Below, piece after piece: positions 19,617 through 30,496 of a DNA stretch of 64,000 nt (position 1 is the first letter of the stretch; the number at the start of each line of letters is the position of its first letter). The notes under the pieces are model-generated. The model was given only the letters and a program-made list of their open reading frames with translations. It was not told the DNA's origin and ran no database searches. A program made the translations under genes and the position numbers. Source of the stretch: Tridacna crocea (Eukaryota > Mollusca > Bivalvia > Cardiida > Cardiidae); NCBI GenBank assembly GCA_943736015.1, contig OX031071.1:33264619-33328618 (forward strand), given 5' to 3'.

Positions 19617-20087
19617 CATGTAAAATATTGTTAAAAGATGTAGAAAGTAGATCATTGAGAAACAATGGTTATTGGTGACGTCATATTCCTAGAAGCTACA
19701 TTGTTTATCTTCTTTCCTGGACTTTCTCTCCTCTTTAAAACAAGTTATAGCTAATTTGTTGATTGATAGAATAGTGTTTTACGCCACCACTTTTAACAAT
19801 ATTTCAGTCATATCACAGGGACAGCTCGCATATTTATGTATATCCTAGGTTTTACCAGCACCATGGAAGTGAAGATTAAGATAAGACAGTATACTAAAGA
19901 TAAAAGTAAGGACTGGTCCACATAGTGTATATCAAGATCAGAAAGTATTAAAAAGCAATTCACTTGGCGCTGAAGCACACAGTGTAGATCGAAACCAGAC
20001 CGTTTTCTCTGCGCAAAGTTGGGTTCTACTGCAGTAAGTGTAGATTCAGATCAAACTTTATACTATCAACAAAAGTAGCCTCCATAG
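19617..20087. other. Stretch rich in the dispersed 'gtgtagatcaagatcag' motif
   Basis: Related motifs occur near 19925 (agtgtatatcaagatcagaa), 19982 (cagtgtagatcgaaaccaga) and 20038 (agtgtagattcagatcaaac). Near 19770-19830, gtgttttacgccaccacttt and ttcagtcatatcacagggac match the motif at 6030 and 23930. No gene. Confidence 0.5.
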
Positions 20088-20185
20088 TCAAGGGTAGGAA
20101 ACTTCATCTTTAGAGCCAATGGCTCAGACGAAAACATGTTGTGTTGGTCTTCTGTTTCTGAAGATGTCGGCTGAAATACAACCTA
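20088..20185 (+). repeat. Dispersed repeat R4, copy 1
   Basis: caagggtaggaaacttcatc, agagccaatggctcagacg and a ttctgtttctgaagatg block recur at 25240-25340 in the same orientation. Confidence 0.7.
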
Positions 20186-21744
20186 TAATCATGTAAGCTT
20201 GTCATTATTTGTAACCATGCGTTCTAATGTCTTTGAAATTCCAAAAAAGGAGAATGTCATGCGATGCTCTGTTCTTTCAACATGTTTTCTGCATTACGGA
20301 AATGTGTAGGAAGTGTACGATGTTGTCTGAATCATTTGTGGCGTGGATTGACCTTAGCCAAATAAATTCGTCACGGACCTAAATTCAGTCTGTTATTGCC
20401 ATTCAATTGGCAAATACGGGACAGTATTGCTGTTCTAAAAGCTTGAATTAATGTCTTGAAATTACATCTCGTTTTGTAAAGAACTGAAAAGAAATAGCAC
20501 AAAAATGATAAAAATAAAGACAGGCTCCGATTATGTGGACCGGCTCTGAATTGGTAAGTCGGTACCGATTGATGAGGGCTTCATTTTAAAAATTTACTTT
20601 TCTGTAAAAAATTTGAAACAAATGAAGGAAGCTGGCTTTGTTTTTTGATTAAGTACATTTTTTATGGAACATGATCGAATTTATGAAAATACAAAGGACT
20701 AGTATTGTCACGACTGAAAAATGCTGTAAAACATTAGTCTATGTAAATTAAGCAGGTTTTGATTAACAGAGTGGTCTATACATGTATATTGCATTTATAA
20801 TGCCATCCTCTTGAGTGCAGCCCACACTTAGGCAAAAATAATGAACAACATTTGAATATGAAGTTTTCTACCAGTGGTTTGGGTAAGGCGTTAAGCCGGT
20901 GACGGTGACCGAGGTCAGACTTGGCTTTAAAGGTGGCCCTTAAGATTTTGGGACGAACATTTTACAAAAATACAAACAATTCCTCCTTATACACCCAAAG
21001 GTTTTTAAATTTTATTCACAAAAGCCCAGTAGTCGAAAACCATCTGACAACAACAGAAATTTGAGATTTACTTCGGCCCAGGTCGGCACCGACGGGAAAC
21101 ACGGTCTATTTTTACATGAGAAACTTGTTCCTTTACATACTGGAAATACAGAGACGAATCATCAAACGTACCGTCCGAAGAAGACATTATGGCAAATTAT
21201 TGCATAAAACGTGCCTTTTCGGGCCGTTATAAGCATGTATTAACGGGTAAAAATCGGGCGGTTAACGGGAGAAAACGTGTATTAATCAGTAAATTCACGC
21301 GCCGTTAACGCCCGGGTTTGTACTATCAATATCCTCGATTCGGGCCTACCTTGTAAACAACGTTTGTCCTTGTCAGATTGTCCGACCATCAAACTGTAGG
21401 AATTCTTACCATATTCGATCCTTTTCATGGCATGTCTTTGATGATATTAGTACACCACAAACAAACCTTTGCACAGAATCTCAGTTTAATCGAGATCTGA
21501 ACAAAAATTCACCCGTGAAATGTACTCTAAAGCAGCTACATCCCACCCACTTTTTAACGTGATCGGTCCGCCTCGCTTGATGTATATCGAACCCTCTGTC
21601 GCCTTCAGTTACAGAAATTTATATCCACGCATTCATCCTAGTTGTAATTGTCCAAATGTGTGCAAGTTTATTCCACATAAGTCCAGTGTGTATTAAAAAT
21701 CAATAAAAGTGTATTTACAGCGAGAGAATCAAAACTGGCATACA
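20186..21744. other. Unassigned 1.5-kb stretch
   Basis: No repeat partner, tandem structure or convincing coding frame. Around 21215-21325 the sequence is rich in gttaac/ttaacg words (aacgggcggttaacggga style) and ends ccgttaacgcccgggttt, which looks like a decayed inverted repeat. Confidence 0.35.
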
Positions 21745-22730
21745 GGACTAACCACAGTGTAGGACCGGAAGTGTGCATTGTTTGATATTGTATGTCACTT
21801 GGGAGTCTGTACAGTGGCGAAATGTCACTTGATTCTAGAAAACTGTGTTTCCACGGTAAGTGAAGTTAATATTTTTTTCATTTATTTTATATTTGATTAA
21901 ATTCTTTCCATCCACTTGTACTTTTGATATATATTAAACATGCCAGGCAGCTGATCGTGCAATATGCAACCTCCTTATAGCAATAAGAATGTCTTGATCA
22001 TCTTGATGTGAGAAAATTGAAATGATTTTCGACTACAAAAAATAGCAGAATTTTCGCTTTAGCGCACACGAGAGAGTTCTTTCTACGATTAAAAGGTCTG
22101 CCGATGTGTCTGCTTTCTCTTTTCATCAACAAGTTCCAAGTTGTGACCTTAAAGCGATTAAAATGACGAAATTCCAGCATGTCTACCAACAGAATTTTGT
22201 ACTGTCACTTGTATAAAATATTGTAGATCTCAAGTGACTGTACAACAGCTTATCAAGTGACAGTACAAATTCGCTATCTTGACATGCCATTTTAAACGAA
22301 CGATTAGGAGGATTGTAGTCGATTTTATTACCAATTCTTTACATGTTTTCAAACTAAAGTGAATAAAGAAACTGTCTATACATTTTCCGTTCAGCAAAAA
22401 AGCTTTTAAGGATGATTAATCAAACAAAATACCCCGTTGTTTTTAGGCAAAATCATTTGTATTTTAGTATGGTTACATGATCAAGGCATCCCCATATCTC
22501 CAGGAAAGCTTTTCAGAGCACATGACTGTTCTTGATACGGTCTATGATTAACAAACAAACAACTGGATATGCAGGTTTTATAATAGCTATCAAAATAAAT
22601 GAAAAATCACCAGCTTGACTTACCGTGAGTTAACAATTTTCAACGACCAAGTGACATTTCACCACTGTACAGACTCCCAAGTGACATACAATCTCAAACA
22701 CTGTACACTTCCGGTCCTACACCGTGCTAA
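21745..22730. repeat. Large inverted repeat, ~120-bp arms, ~740-bp spacer
   Basis: The arm 21745-21867 (cagtgtaggaccggaagtgt, gtatgtcacttgggagtctg, tacagtgg, gaaatgtcacttg, cacggtaagt) is matched in reverse complement by 22610-22730. In the middle, tactgtcacttg (22201) faces caagtgacagta (22254). Each arm reads inward from a possible ATG (gaaATGtcact) to a ggtaagt resembling a splice donor. The right arm has an early stop. No transposase or recognised frame lies between the arms. Confidence 0.75.
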
Positions 22731-22890
22731 CGGCCCTTTCCTAATCGTAACAAAAACTTCTTCGCCGACTTCCGGTTTTGACCCATTTGCGTACAGTACA
22801 TTTGAAATTCGCTTATTTGCATTTCTATGGAAAATTGTTCGCTATCTGCAAATTATGGTTAGAATACCTTTACATTATTCAATAATAGCG

Positions 22891-23026
22891 TTAATTCACG
22901 TTTTTTTCGGTCGTTAACATTCGCAGAGGCCCTCAAAATACTTAAACACCCTCGTGCTTTGCACTCGGGCGTTAAATCATTTTTCGGGCCTCTGCGAATG
23001 TTAACGACCTCAAAAACGTGAATTAA
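22891..23026. repeat. 136-bp palindrome
   Basis: ttaattcacgtttttttcgg tcgttaacattcgcagaggc at the left matches the reverse complement of cctctgcgaatgttaacgac ctcaaaaacgtgaattaa at the right. The tip holds ctcgtgctttgcactcg, itself palindromic. Outer ends carry TTAA on both sides (ttaattcacg / cgtgaattaa). Confidence 0.88.
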
Positions 23027-23444
23027 CCCTATATAATTAAATGTTTGCTATGTTACGGAATTTACGCGTCATAAGTCACGTGCCAGTCACTTGACATTCC
23101 CACAATGCTTTTTTTTCAGTTTATTTTTAGCGTGAAACTCAAAATACCTTTAGAGGCTAGGTGGCCTTTTAAGGGAACACCATAAAAAGTTTTCTTTGGT
23201 AGTTATATGATTCTTAACGATACGTGGTAAAAACTTGTTTCTCAATCGATTTAAAATATATTTTAGATTATATAAAGAACTGTAAACATCATGAGCACCA
23301 TCAATAGACATTGCTTTTATAAGGCTCCTTTGGCTGGTTGTGTGTATCTCTGTACAATGTATCAAATTCTTTAGACTGATCTAAAATAGGCAATTGAGGA
23401 TGAAAAACCTAAGCGATGCATAAATTTTGAAATAAGTCGTTGAA
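23027..23444. other. Unassigned stretch
   Basis: No recognised features; one 71-codon minus-strand frame without recognisable domain. Confidence 0.35.
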
Positions 23445-23530
23445 CAGAAAGAAAACGTTGTGGGAAAAGGAGAAAATGCTGGTTACCAGCAATTTCTCCT
23501 CAACCTATTATGTTTTCAAGATTCCTTTTA
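23445..23530 (-). mobile_element. MITE family A fragment
   Basis: gttgtgggaaaaggagaaaa tgctggttaccagcaatttctcc is well kept; the element breaks off into unrelated sequence on both sides. Confidence 0.75.
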
Positions 23531-23799
23531 TTATCAAATCTCAGAACTGTGCTGTAAAACATCTATTGGGCAATTACAATAATACATGTAGGAGTTCTGT
23601 TTTTAATGATGTTTCACACACTTTACAGCATTGTTGTAGTTATATAGCAGTGGACAGAGCACCTATCTATCATTTCCTGGAGTAGTCTATTATCAACTGC
23701 CAACAATATTCTCTCAAAGCGACTGGATGCTTCCCAAAGTAAACATTGTAGAACCAATTATCAGAAGAGAGAGAGAAACAAATCCCGTTCGCATCTACT

Positions 23800-23884
23800 C
23801 TTGGAAAGAAAGTCGAGGACTCGAAACCAGTGGTCCCTTGCCTCCAACCCTTTACACGTCCAACTGAGCTTTCGGGCTCGGCAT
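23800..23884 (-). mobile_element. tRNA-like head of a third SINE-type repeat
   Basis: On the minus strand gcccgaaagctcagttggac resembles an A box and actggtttcgagtcctcgac a B box, about 45 bp apart, as in a tRNA. Downstream there is no clear tail. Not called as a functional tRNA because the acceptor stem does not pair well. Confidence 0.5.
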
Positions 23885-23889
23885 ATAAT

Positions 23890-24332
23890 TGAGTAATGAG
23901 TTATAAACCTACTAAAATTGTTAATACACCTGCCACACTGTTTCAGTCATTACACGGTAACAGCTAGGCATGTAGTAGAGAAACAGATTACAGGTCTTCA
24001 GAAATTATTTACACACCTGTCACAGTATTTTCGTCAAATCACAGTAATGGTTCAGCATGTGGTAGAGGAATAACTTGTAAGTCTACAAAAAAATGTTAAA
24101 ACACTTGCCAGTGTTTCAGTCATAGCAATGACAGCTTGGCATTCAGTAGAGGAATGAGTTATAAGTTTACAAAGAAAATGTTAAAACACTTGCCAGTGTT
24201 TCAGTCACAGCAATGACAGCTCGGCATGCAGTAGAGGAATGAGTTATAAGTCTACAAAAAATGTTAAAACACTTGCCAGTGTTTCAGTCATAACAATTAC
24301 AGCTCCGCATATCGTAGAGGAATGGGTTATTG
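23890..24332 (+). repeat. Tandem repeat, ~85-bp unit, about five copies
   Basis: The unit is gaatgagttataagtctaca, aaatgttaaaacacttgcca, gtgtttcagtcatagcaatg, acagctcggcatgcagtaga. Starts lie near 23894, 23980, 24068, 24152, 24237 and 24320. The last three units are most alike, so growth was at the right. The ttcagtcat...acagct part is the motif dispersed at 6030, 19800 and 61340. Confidence 0.85.
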
Positions 24333-24525
24333 TGTTTGTACCCTTATCACCTTCGTTCACTTATTTAAGAGTACGCGCTCGTGTGTCGTTATCTGGGATT
24401 TATCAGTGCTAGGATGGGGTTTTGAGTACATGCACTTGACTTTGTCTTTACCTGGGCTTTATCAGTCCTGGGCTTGGGTAATGTACTGACTTGTCCAAAT
24501 TGAAATACACATAATCATAGGATAT

Positions 24526-24830
24526 GTAACCCTTTACCAAACCACAAATATTTAGATATTCCAAAATTGAAAATATTTGCAGGTAACAAAATTGATTTAC
24601 GTGAATATTGATATATTTTGAAGGGTAGAAAACAGTGTGAAAAGCAGAAAATAACGACTACCAGGACGTTTTCATAAGCGTTTTTCCTCAGTGTTGACAA
24701 GACGTTGCACGTTACCAACTGAGTACCGGGCTTGACAAATGTTTGAAAAAGCAGAAAAGATTGTAAATGTTTCAAAAGCCTTTTTCCACAAGGCCAGTTC
24801 ATTTAGAATATTTTTGATGAACAGTTAAAC
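24526..24830 (-). mobile_element. MITE family A, expanded or decayed
   Basis: Left end taaccctttaccaaaccaca, arm gaaaatatttgcaggtaaca and a palindrome start gaagggtagaaaacagtgtg are clear. The right half is longer than usual and holds insertions (cttgacaaatgtttgaaaaa). Confidence 0.6.
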
Positions 24831-25239
24831 AAGAGAGACTTCATAGAGGATAAACTTGTACCTTAATGTATCCAAATCATACCAAGTAACATTATTGAAA
24901 TAATTATGAAGATGGCATTCTCGGTCTAAGTGTAAGTTAATGGCAGAAAAATGCATTTAAAAGTAGATTGAAAGTAAACAAGAGATACAGTGACTTCCAA
25001 CCTTATTACCAAGTATTAAAATTCACTTCTCTACCTGTGACTAAGTCTTGGAACGATCGTCCGATAACAATTTGTCATCCTTACGGTAATCTCCATTCTT
25101 TTAAACGTTATATAACTAATATTTAATGTATGTGAACATCTACAATGTTTTACTTTTGACCGCTTCTGGACCTTTCAGAAAGGCCGAAGGAATTAGATGT
25201 GTTTACACAAATCTGGAAAGCATTAACATATCTTCATGG
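24831..25239. other. Unassigned stretch
   Basis: AT-rich; no gene or repeat recognised. Confidence 0.35.
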
Positions 25240-25340
25240 TCACGGGTAGGAAACTTCATATTCAGAGCCAATGGCTCTGACAAAAAAGTGTTAGTATTCC
25301 GTTTTTGATAATGCCTGCTGATAAACAAAAAAAAATACAG
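25240..25340 (+). repeat. Dispersed repeat R4, copy 2
   Basis: Matches 20088-20185 (gggtaggaaacttcatattc, agagccaatggctctgac). Contains the small palindrome agagccaatggctct. Confidence 0.7.
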
Positions 25341-25618
25341 GTAAGCCATCCCATAGTATTGCGACCTTGAAAAGGATACTTTAAGAAGATCGTAGGACAT
25401 TGAGAAAATTCGCAAAATGTTTCCTTTTTCTCATAATGGTTTTATTTTCGACATTCCTTAACAATTGTTGTTTTCAAATTTATTCAATATTAGCAGTTTT
25501 AAAATGTTGTCCTTTGTCCGACCTTGAGGTATCATCAATCATACTATAAGGATGGAAGTCGGGTATTTCTCAAAATTTGAACATGTGATCTGTTAGACTG
25601 GACGTTTTTCGACGGGTC

Positions 25619-25670
25619 AGTGCAACACTATGCCTATACAAAGTATAGGCACTTAGGATAGTGTTGCACT
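25619..25670. repeat. Compound hairpin, 52 bp
   Basis: agtgcaacactat faces atagtgttgcact, and within the loop gcctatac faces gtataggc. Two nested stems; no U-tract or neighbouring gene suggests a function. Confidence 0.85.
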
Positions 25671-25689
25671 CACACATCGATTTAGTTTC

Positions 25690-26035
25690 ACTGGTTAGAA
25701 ACAGCTTATCTTAGTAGGTTATCAACACACGATAAAAATATCCGTATCCGTCTTTAGTGAAGGGCAAAGCTCGAATTTGTCATTTCAAAAGCATTTACAA
25801 AAGTTGAATTAGTCCCACGTGATAGGAGTGGTCCTTTTTCCTAAAAAAAAGTATGAAAATATAGGAGTTAAATTTAATTTTAATCTGTTTTTATATCTTT
25901 TAGATGTCTTCTAACTAAAGTGTTATGTGACAGAAACGTGATCAAATTGCTAGCAAAGATTCTATGTGTATGCTGTCTGAAACTCGTCATTTTCAAATCA
26001 GAAACTTTTTTTTACGGTACATGGTTAAGGTGTGC
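25690..26035. other. Unassigned stretch
   Basis: No recognised feature. Confidence 0.35.
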
Positions 26036-26164
26036 GGTAAAAATGTCAGAGGTAAAAATGTCCACTTTGACTCTGTACCACTTTGACTCTGACATTTTTA
26101 CCTATGACATTTTTACCTATGACATTTTTTCCTATGGCATTTTTACCTCTGACATTTTTACCTA
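26036..26164 (+). repeat. 15-bp repeat (gacatttttacctat) with inverted leader
   Basis: Five or more copies of gacatttttacctat/ct run to 26164. Just before them ggtaaaaatgtcagaggtaa aaatgtc is the same unit on the other strand, with ctttgactctgtaccacttt between, so the array begins as a hairpin. Confidence 0.9.
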
Positions 26165-26375
26165 CATTCGGCATGATAAGGATATATAACTTGAGTAAAA
26201 ACCTAAAGTGTATTTCGAAATACACAGTGTAGGTAATGACTAAATGACAATCTATTGTGATGTCCCGAAACCTTTCCAAATTGCATACCAACCTACTGGT
26301 GACTGCTTCTTCTAAATGTTTTAATACCATTTAACTTTAAAGCAAACATTTCAACTTCAAAACCGTGTGCCTCGA

Positions 26376-26497
26376 TTAACCCTTTCCCAAACGACCAAAT
26401 TGAAAGCATTTGCAGACGACAATTCAACTCTTGCTGAAAAGATGATTTCTGACTATGATAGGGTAGAAAACGTTGTGGGAAAAGGAGAAAATGCTGG
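26376..26497 (-). mobile_element. MITE family A, left half, running into a minisatellite
   Basis: TTAA 26376-26379, cctttcccaaacgaccaaat, gaaagcatttgcagacgaca, gggtagaaaacgttgtggga, gaaaatgctgg. The sequence then jumps at the palindrome centre into the first 60-bp unit. Confidence 0.85.
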
Positions 26498-27534
26498 TCC
26501 GGGTTAAAAGAAGGCATAATTCCTGTCCATAATGTTGCAAACTGGGGTCTGTGTGGTCCAAGTTATAAGACAGCATAATTCCTGTCTAGAGTCCTGCAAT
26601 CTAAGGTCTGTGTGGTCCGGATTAAAAGACAGCATAATTCCTGTCTATAATGTTGCAAACTGGGGTCTGCGCGGTCCGGGTTAAAAGACAGCATAATTCC
26701 TGACCACAGTCCTGCAAACTAGGGTCTGCGTGGTCCGCGTTAAAAGACAGCATAATTCCTGTCCACGTTCTTACAAACTGGGGTCTGCGTGGTCCAGATT
26801 AAAAGACAGCATAATTCCTGTCCACGTTCTTGCAAATTAGGGTCTGCGTGGTCCGGGTTAAAAGACAGCAAAACTCCCGTCCATAGTCTTGCAAACTAGG
26901 GTCTGCGTGGTCCGGGTTAAAAGACAGCAAAATTCCCTTCCATAATGTTGCAAACTAGGGTCTGCGTGGTCCGGGTTAAAAGACAGCAAAATTCCTGTCC
27001 ACATTCTTGCAAACTGGGGTCTGCGTGGTCCGGGTTAAAAGACAGCAAAATTCCCTTCCATAATGTTGCAAACTGGGGTCTGCGTGGTCCGGGTTAAAAG
27101 ACAGCAAAATTCCCTTCCATAATGTTGCAAACTAGGGTCTGCGTGGTCCGGGTTAAAAGACAGCAAAATTCCTGTCCACATTCTTGCAAACTGGGGTTTG
27201 CGTGGTCCGGGTTAAAAGACAGCAAAATTCCCTTCCATAATGTTGCAAACTGGGGTCTGCGTGGTCCGGGTTAAAAGACAGCAAAATTCCTGTCCACAGT
27301 CTTGCAAACTGTGTCCTGCGTGGTCCGGATTAAAAGACAGCATAATTCATGTCCATAGTGTTGCAAACTAGGGTCTGCGTGGTCCGGGTTAAAAGACAGC
27401 AAAATTCCTGTCCATTATGTTGCAAACTAGGGTCTGCGTGGTCCGGGTTAAAAGACAGCAAAATTCCTGTCCATAATGTTGCAAACTGGGGTCTGCGTGG
27501 TCCGGGTTAAAAGACAGCATAATTCCTGTCCATT
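26498..27534 (+). repeat. Minisatellite, 59-60-bp unit, 17 full copies plus a partial
   Basis: The unit reads tccgggttaaaagacagcaa, aattcctgtccataatgttg, caaactggggtctgcgtgg. The starting tcc falls near 26498, 26557, 26616 and so on to 27501. Variation is concentrated in cataatgttg / cacattcttg / cacagtcttg variants, which alternate along the array in a way that suggests higher-order duplication. The block tctgcgtggtccgggttaaaag resembles the family A end (ttgtgtggtaaagggTTAA), so the unit may derive from a MITE terminus. Confidence 0.95.
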
Positions 27535-27556
27535 GTTACGACATGGCACCGAACTG

Positions 27557-27746
27557 GTTTACCCTTTTCCAAACGACAAAATATCAGGCCTTTCCCAATT
27601 TGAAAACTATTGTATTCGACATAATGTATGAGTCTCTTTAATAAAAGTATACTTTTGGAGGGGTAGAAAATATAATGCTGGTAACAGCCACTTCTCTTTT
27701 TTTTTCCCGCAGTGTTTTTTTTAAAGTTTCTTGCAAATTATAATTA
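27557..27746 (-). mobile_element. MITE family A, just after the minisatellite
   Basis: Left end tttacccttttccaaacgac, core taatgctggtaacagccact and right TTAA 27743-27746. Confidence 0.7.
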
Positions 27747-27870
27747 AAAGTCTGCGTAACATAGTCAAACATAAACGACCAGTTTCTATTTTGGCTCGAA
27801 TTTCTTAATATATGCATATCATTCGATTTAGATCTACTAGACTTTTACAAAAATTGTCTGTTGTCTTTTC

Positions 27871-27990
27871 ATCTGTCTCTAAACCAAACAACAAAATTTT
27901 AGCATTGTCCTAATAGGCAGCATTCGCAGACGACAAGATGAAAATATTTCATAAATTGAAATTACTTTCTGGTTGGGCGGAAACACTGTG
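27871..27990 (-). mobile_element. MITE family A, left half
   Basis: gtctctaaaccaaacaacaa, gcagcattcgcagacgacaa and gcggaaacactgtg are kept. It stops exactly where the 82-bp inverted repeat of the 4.8-kb element starts, so that element may have inserted into it. Confidence 0.7.
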
Positions 27991-28636
27991 CACCCGGGGT
28001 TACCTGATTTAGCACACTCGGAGGGTTGGGGAACTCGGAGGTAAACAAAGACAGTCACGCTTGACTAGGGTCGATGTTTATCCTGATTTATCTTTAAAAG
28101 ACAAACCTTTTCGAATATTAAATAAACGTACATGTTAAGTTTAGAAGCCAAATGATCTATAACCGTTTTTGGTGTTAGCTTACAGGCCATCCATCAATGA
28201 AAAAAATTCATCTAAACTGGAAATTTTACTGTTTTGAAAATCAATTTCAACTCTAACCGTCTCGTTGTAGGTTAAGGGGTGATTTGTCGCAATACCTCTA
28301 TTGGTGTCTTAAATTATAGGGTCTCTTTTTAGGATCTAACACATTTTCAGTCTCCAGTATCTAAAAAATAATGTGTTTTAAACCAGATGAAAGTGGGAGG
28401 TATCAAATTTTTGGGTGTGGTAAATCTCGGAGGTATAATATAGTTAACTCGGAGTATCATCATATTCATGATATGGGTGAACTCATGGGATTTATATACT
28501 GCAGAATGTGCTCGTTTGTCTCTGAACCTTACCAGGCTTTAATTCTACGAAATAGTGTCCTGTTTATTATAAGCCTCTGAAAATATATCGTGTAATACAA
28601 CCTTTAAGCAAATATCTCGTCAAGGTAGCGTATTAT

Positions 28637-28862
28637 TTAACACTATTCCAAACAACAAATTTTAGAATCGTCCAAACTCAACAAGTTTGCAGACGATAAT
28701 TTAAACTAGATGAATATGACGGAACGTTCTCAAAACGGATAGAATGCACTTGGGGAAAAGGACAAATTGCTTGTTACGAGCAATTTCCCCTATTCCCATG
28801 GTGTTTTCAAAATGTTCGTACTACAGACACATAAAAAGAAGGGTTTGTTTGGGAAGTGTTAC
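28637..28862 (-). mobile_element. MITE family A/C hybrid type
   Basis: TTAA 28637-28640, cactattccaaacaacaaat, acaagtttgcagacgataat as in family A. The core is aaattgcttgttacgagcaa as in family C. The right end gtttgggaagtgttacg is decayed. Confidence 0.75.
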
Positions 28863-28896
28863 GTCAAAAAAATTGTTAGATAAAATAGCCATTTTT

Positions 28897-28919
28897 GACA
28901 GCGGGTGAAACCCGCTGTC
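28897..28919. repeat. Perfect short hairpin
   Basis: gacagcgggt-gaa-acccgctgtc: 10-bp stem, 3-nt loop. No gene end is near, so it is not called a terminator. Confidence 0.85.
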
Positions 28920-29394
28920 ATTATCCCCAGGTACGTGTATGAGTAACTGATTTTCAACGCCTTCAATATTTATCTAGATCGAGAATTCTTGCATCCGGCA
29001 GCTTTTTCCTGGATACGTGAGGTAAACAAAACTTGATTCCTACGAGTGACTAAATAGTTCCTCCATGAATACCCAAACGATCATGTATAAATGCGCGCTA
29101 CTCGCGCAGACGACACACTTCAAAACCGCTTTATACGAGTTCATCCGTAAATTTACAATGTAGAATAGAAATGGAAAGAGGGCATCGGTACCTACATAGA
29201 CCGAGAAAGTGCAAAAGAAAATATTTTCAGAGCAAACGTTTTTATCAGTGTTTGTTTGCAAGCATGATGAATATTGAGCATAGGGCACCCTAATGGGATT
29301 CATGTAGTTCATCGCCTTTTATCACCAAAGTCGTACAGATTCGGCTGTGAAAGGTGATGTTAAACGAAAAGTCACCTACAGTAGGATTATGTCC
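28920..29394. other. Unassigned interior of the 4.8-kb element
   Basis: Contains a 90-codon minus-strand frame (29040-29312) with several Cys and hydrophobic residues but no recognised domain. Confidence 0.35.
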
Positions 29395-29603
29395 TTAACA
29401 GACGATGAAATTTCAACTGTGTTCAAATTGAAAGCGTTTGCAGACGACAATTTCATTGTGGCTCAAATGGCACAATTTTTATTTTATAGGGTAGAAAAGT
29501 TTGTGGAAAATGGAGAAATTGCTGGTTCCCAGCAATTTCTCCATTCCTACATTGTTTCTTTCTCATGGTTGTTAGAAGTCGGCATTGGGTGGTAAAGCGT
29601 TAA
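29395..29603 (-). mobile_element. MITE family A (209 bp)
   Basis: TTAA 29395-29398 and 29600-29603; core gaaattgctggttcccagca atttctcc; right end gggtggtaaagcg. Confidence 0.85.
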
Positions 29604-29637
29604 AAGTAGTGATAAATGCTGATTATGTTATACATTT

Positions 29638-29815
29638 ACTTGTACAACACAATCCCAAGTTTTAACGACCCTTAGAATTTTTTACAAACATTGTAGGAAT
29701 GGGAAAAAATGCTGGTAAGCAGCATTTTCTCCTTTTCCAACGATGTTTTCTACTCTATCAAAGATGTTATTTGAGCCATGTTTATTTTTTTGTCTGCAAA
29801 TGGCTTCTTTTAGTA
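29638..29815 (+). mobile_element. MITE family A, right end missing
   Basis: cacaatcccaagttttaacg acccttag, core aaatgctggtaagcagcatt, arm ttttttgtctgcaaatggct. Confidence 0.8.
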
Positions 29816-29859
29816 TGATTTATTAGCATTTAATGCGATCTAAACAGCTTGGGTCATAC

Positions 29860-29950
29860 CAGTGACCAGTACTGACACAACTTTCTTTCCAAACCAGGCA
29901 TCAGAGGTAAAAGGCAATAAATCACAGAAAAGGAAGTTTGCTGAACAGGG
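29860..29950 (-). mobile_element. SINE family S1 body fragment
   Basis: ccagtactgacacaactttc tttccaaa, gcatcagaggtaaaaggcaa and ggaagtttgctgaacagggt follow the S1 body in reverse orientation; head and tail are absent. Confidence 0.7.
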
Positions 29951-30022
29951 TATTTTTGCCACACAATGAAGACTTAACGACCCTCTAGTGAGGCCTTCTG
30001 AAAACATTGTTGAAAAAGTTGT
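29951..30022 (+). mobile_element. MITE family A, left end only
   Basis: ttgccacacaatgaagactt aacgaccctctag and gccttctgaaaacattgttg; interrupted after the first palindrome arm begins. Confidence 0.65.
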
Positions 30023-30324
30023 TGTTTCTACTTCAGCTGTTGCTGTTCATGATTTTGGACATTCTAACAAGTTTCCTTTAAGTCATGCGCTGAATAACAA
30101 TATGTCATAAATGACAAGTAGATCAGAAAGAAGACCATGCTGGAAATTTAAACCAGCGACCCTGATTTCAAGTTTTTGAGCTACCAACTCCGTTAAAGGG
30201 ATCGGCAAAACTCTTATAAAGCATATTATTTGGCCTACAAGGATTTTGAGCTGTAAAACCTCAAAATAATACTAAAACTGGTTTTCAGTACTCTAAGATG
30301 CCTTTCAACATTATTGTTACAGAT

Positions 30325-30435
30325 TAATAAGATAGAAAACATTGGTAGGATGCACTTTCTGCATTTCCACAAATGTCTTTAAAGCCCTCTTCCACAGGGT
30401 CATAAAAACTTGGGATTGTTTTGGAAAGGGATCAT
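30325..30435 (-). mobile_element. MITE family A fragment
   Basis: gatagaaaacattggtagga, collapsed core, gccctcttccacagggtcat and gattgttttggaaaggg. Confidence 0.65.
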
Positions 30436-30496
30436 TTATTCAAGTTCTTGTTTTCTGCTTGTGCTCCTGTATATCTGTTTAAGCCACAAAAAAACG

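Noticed and set aside
26498-27534. CRISPR array
   Set aside because: Regular ~60-bp spacing, but there are no distinct spacers: the whole unit repeats, in a eukaryotic context.
28897-28919. Rho-independent terminator
   Set aside because: Perfect hairpin, but no gene upstream, no U tract, and the genome is not bacterial.
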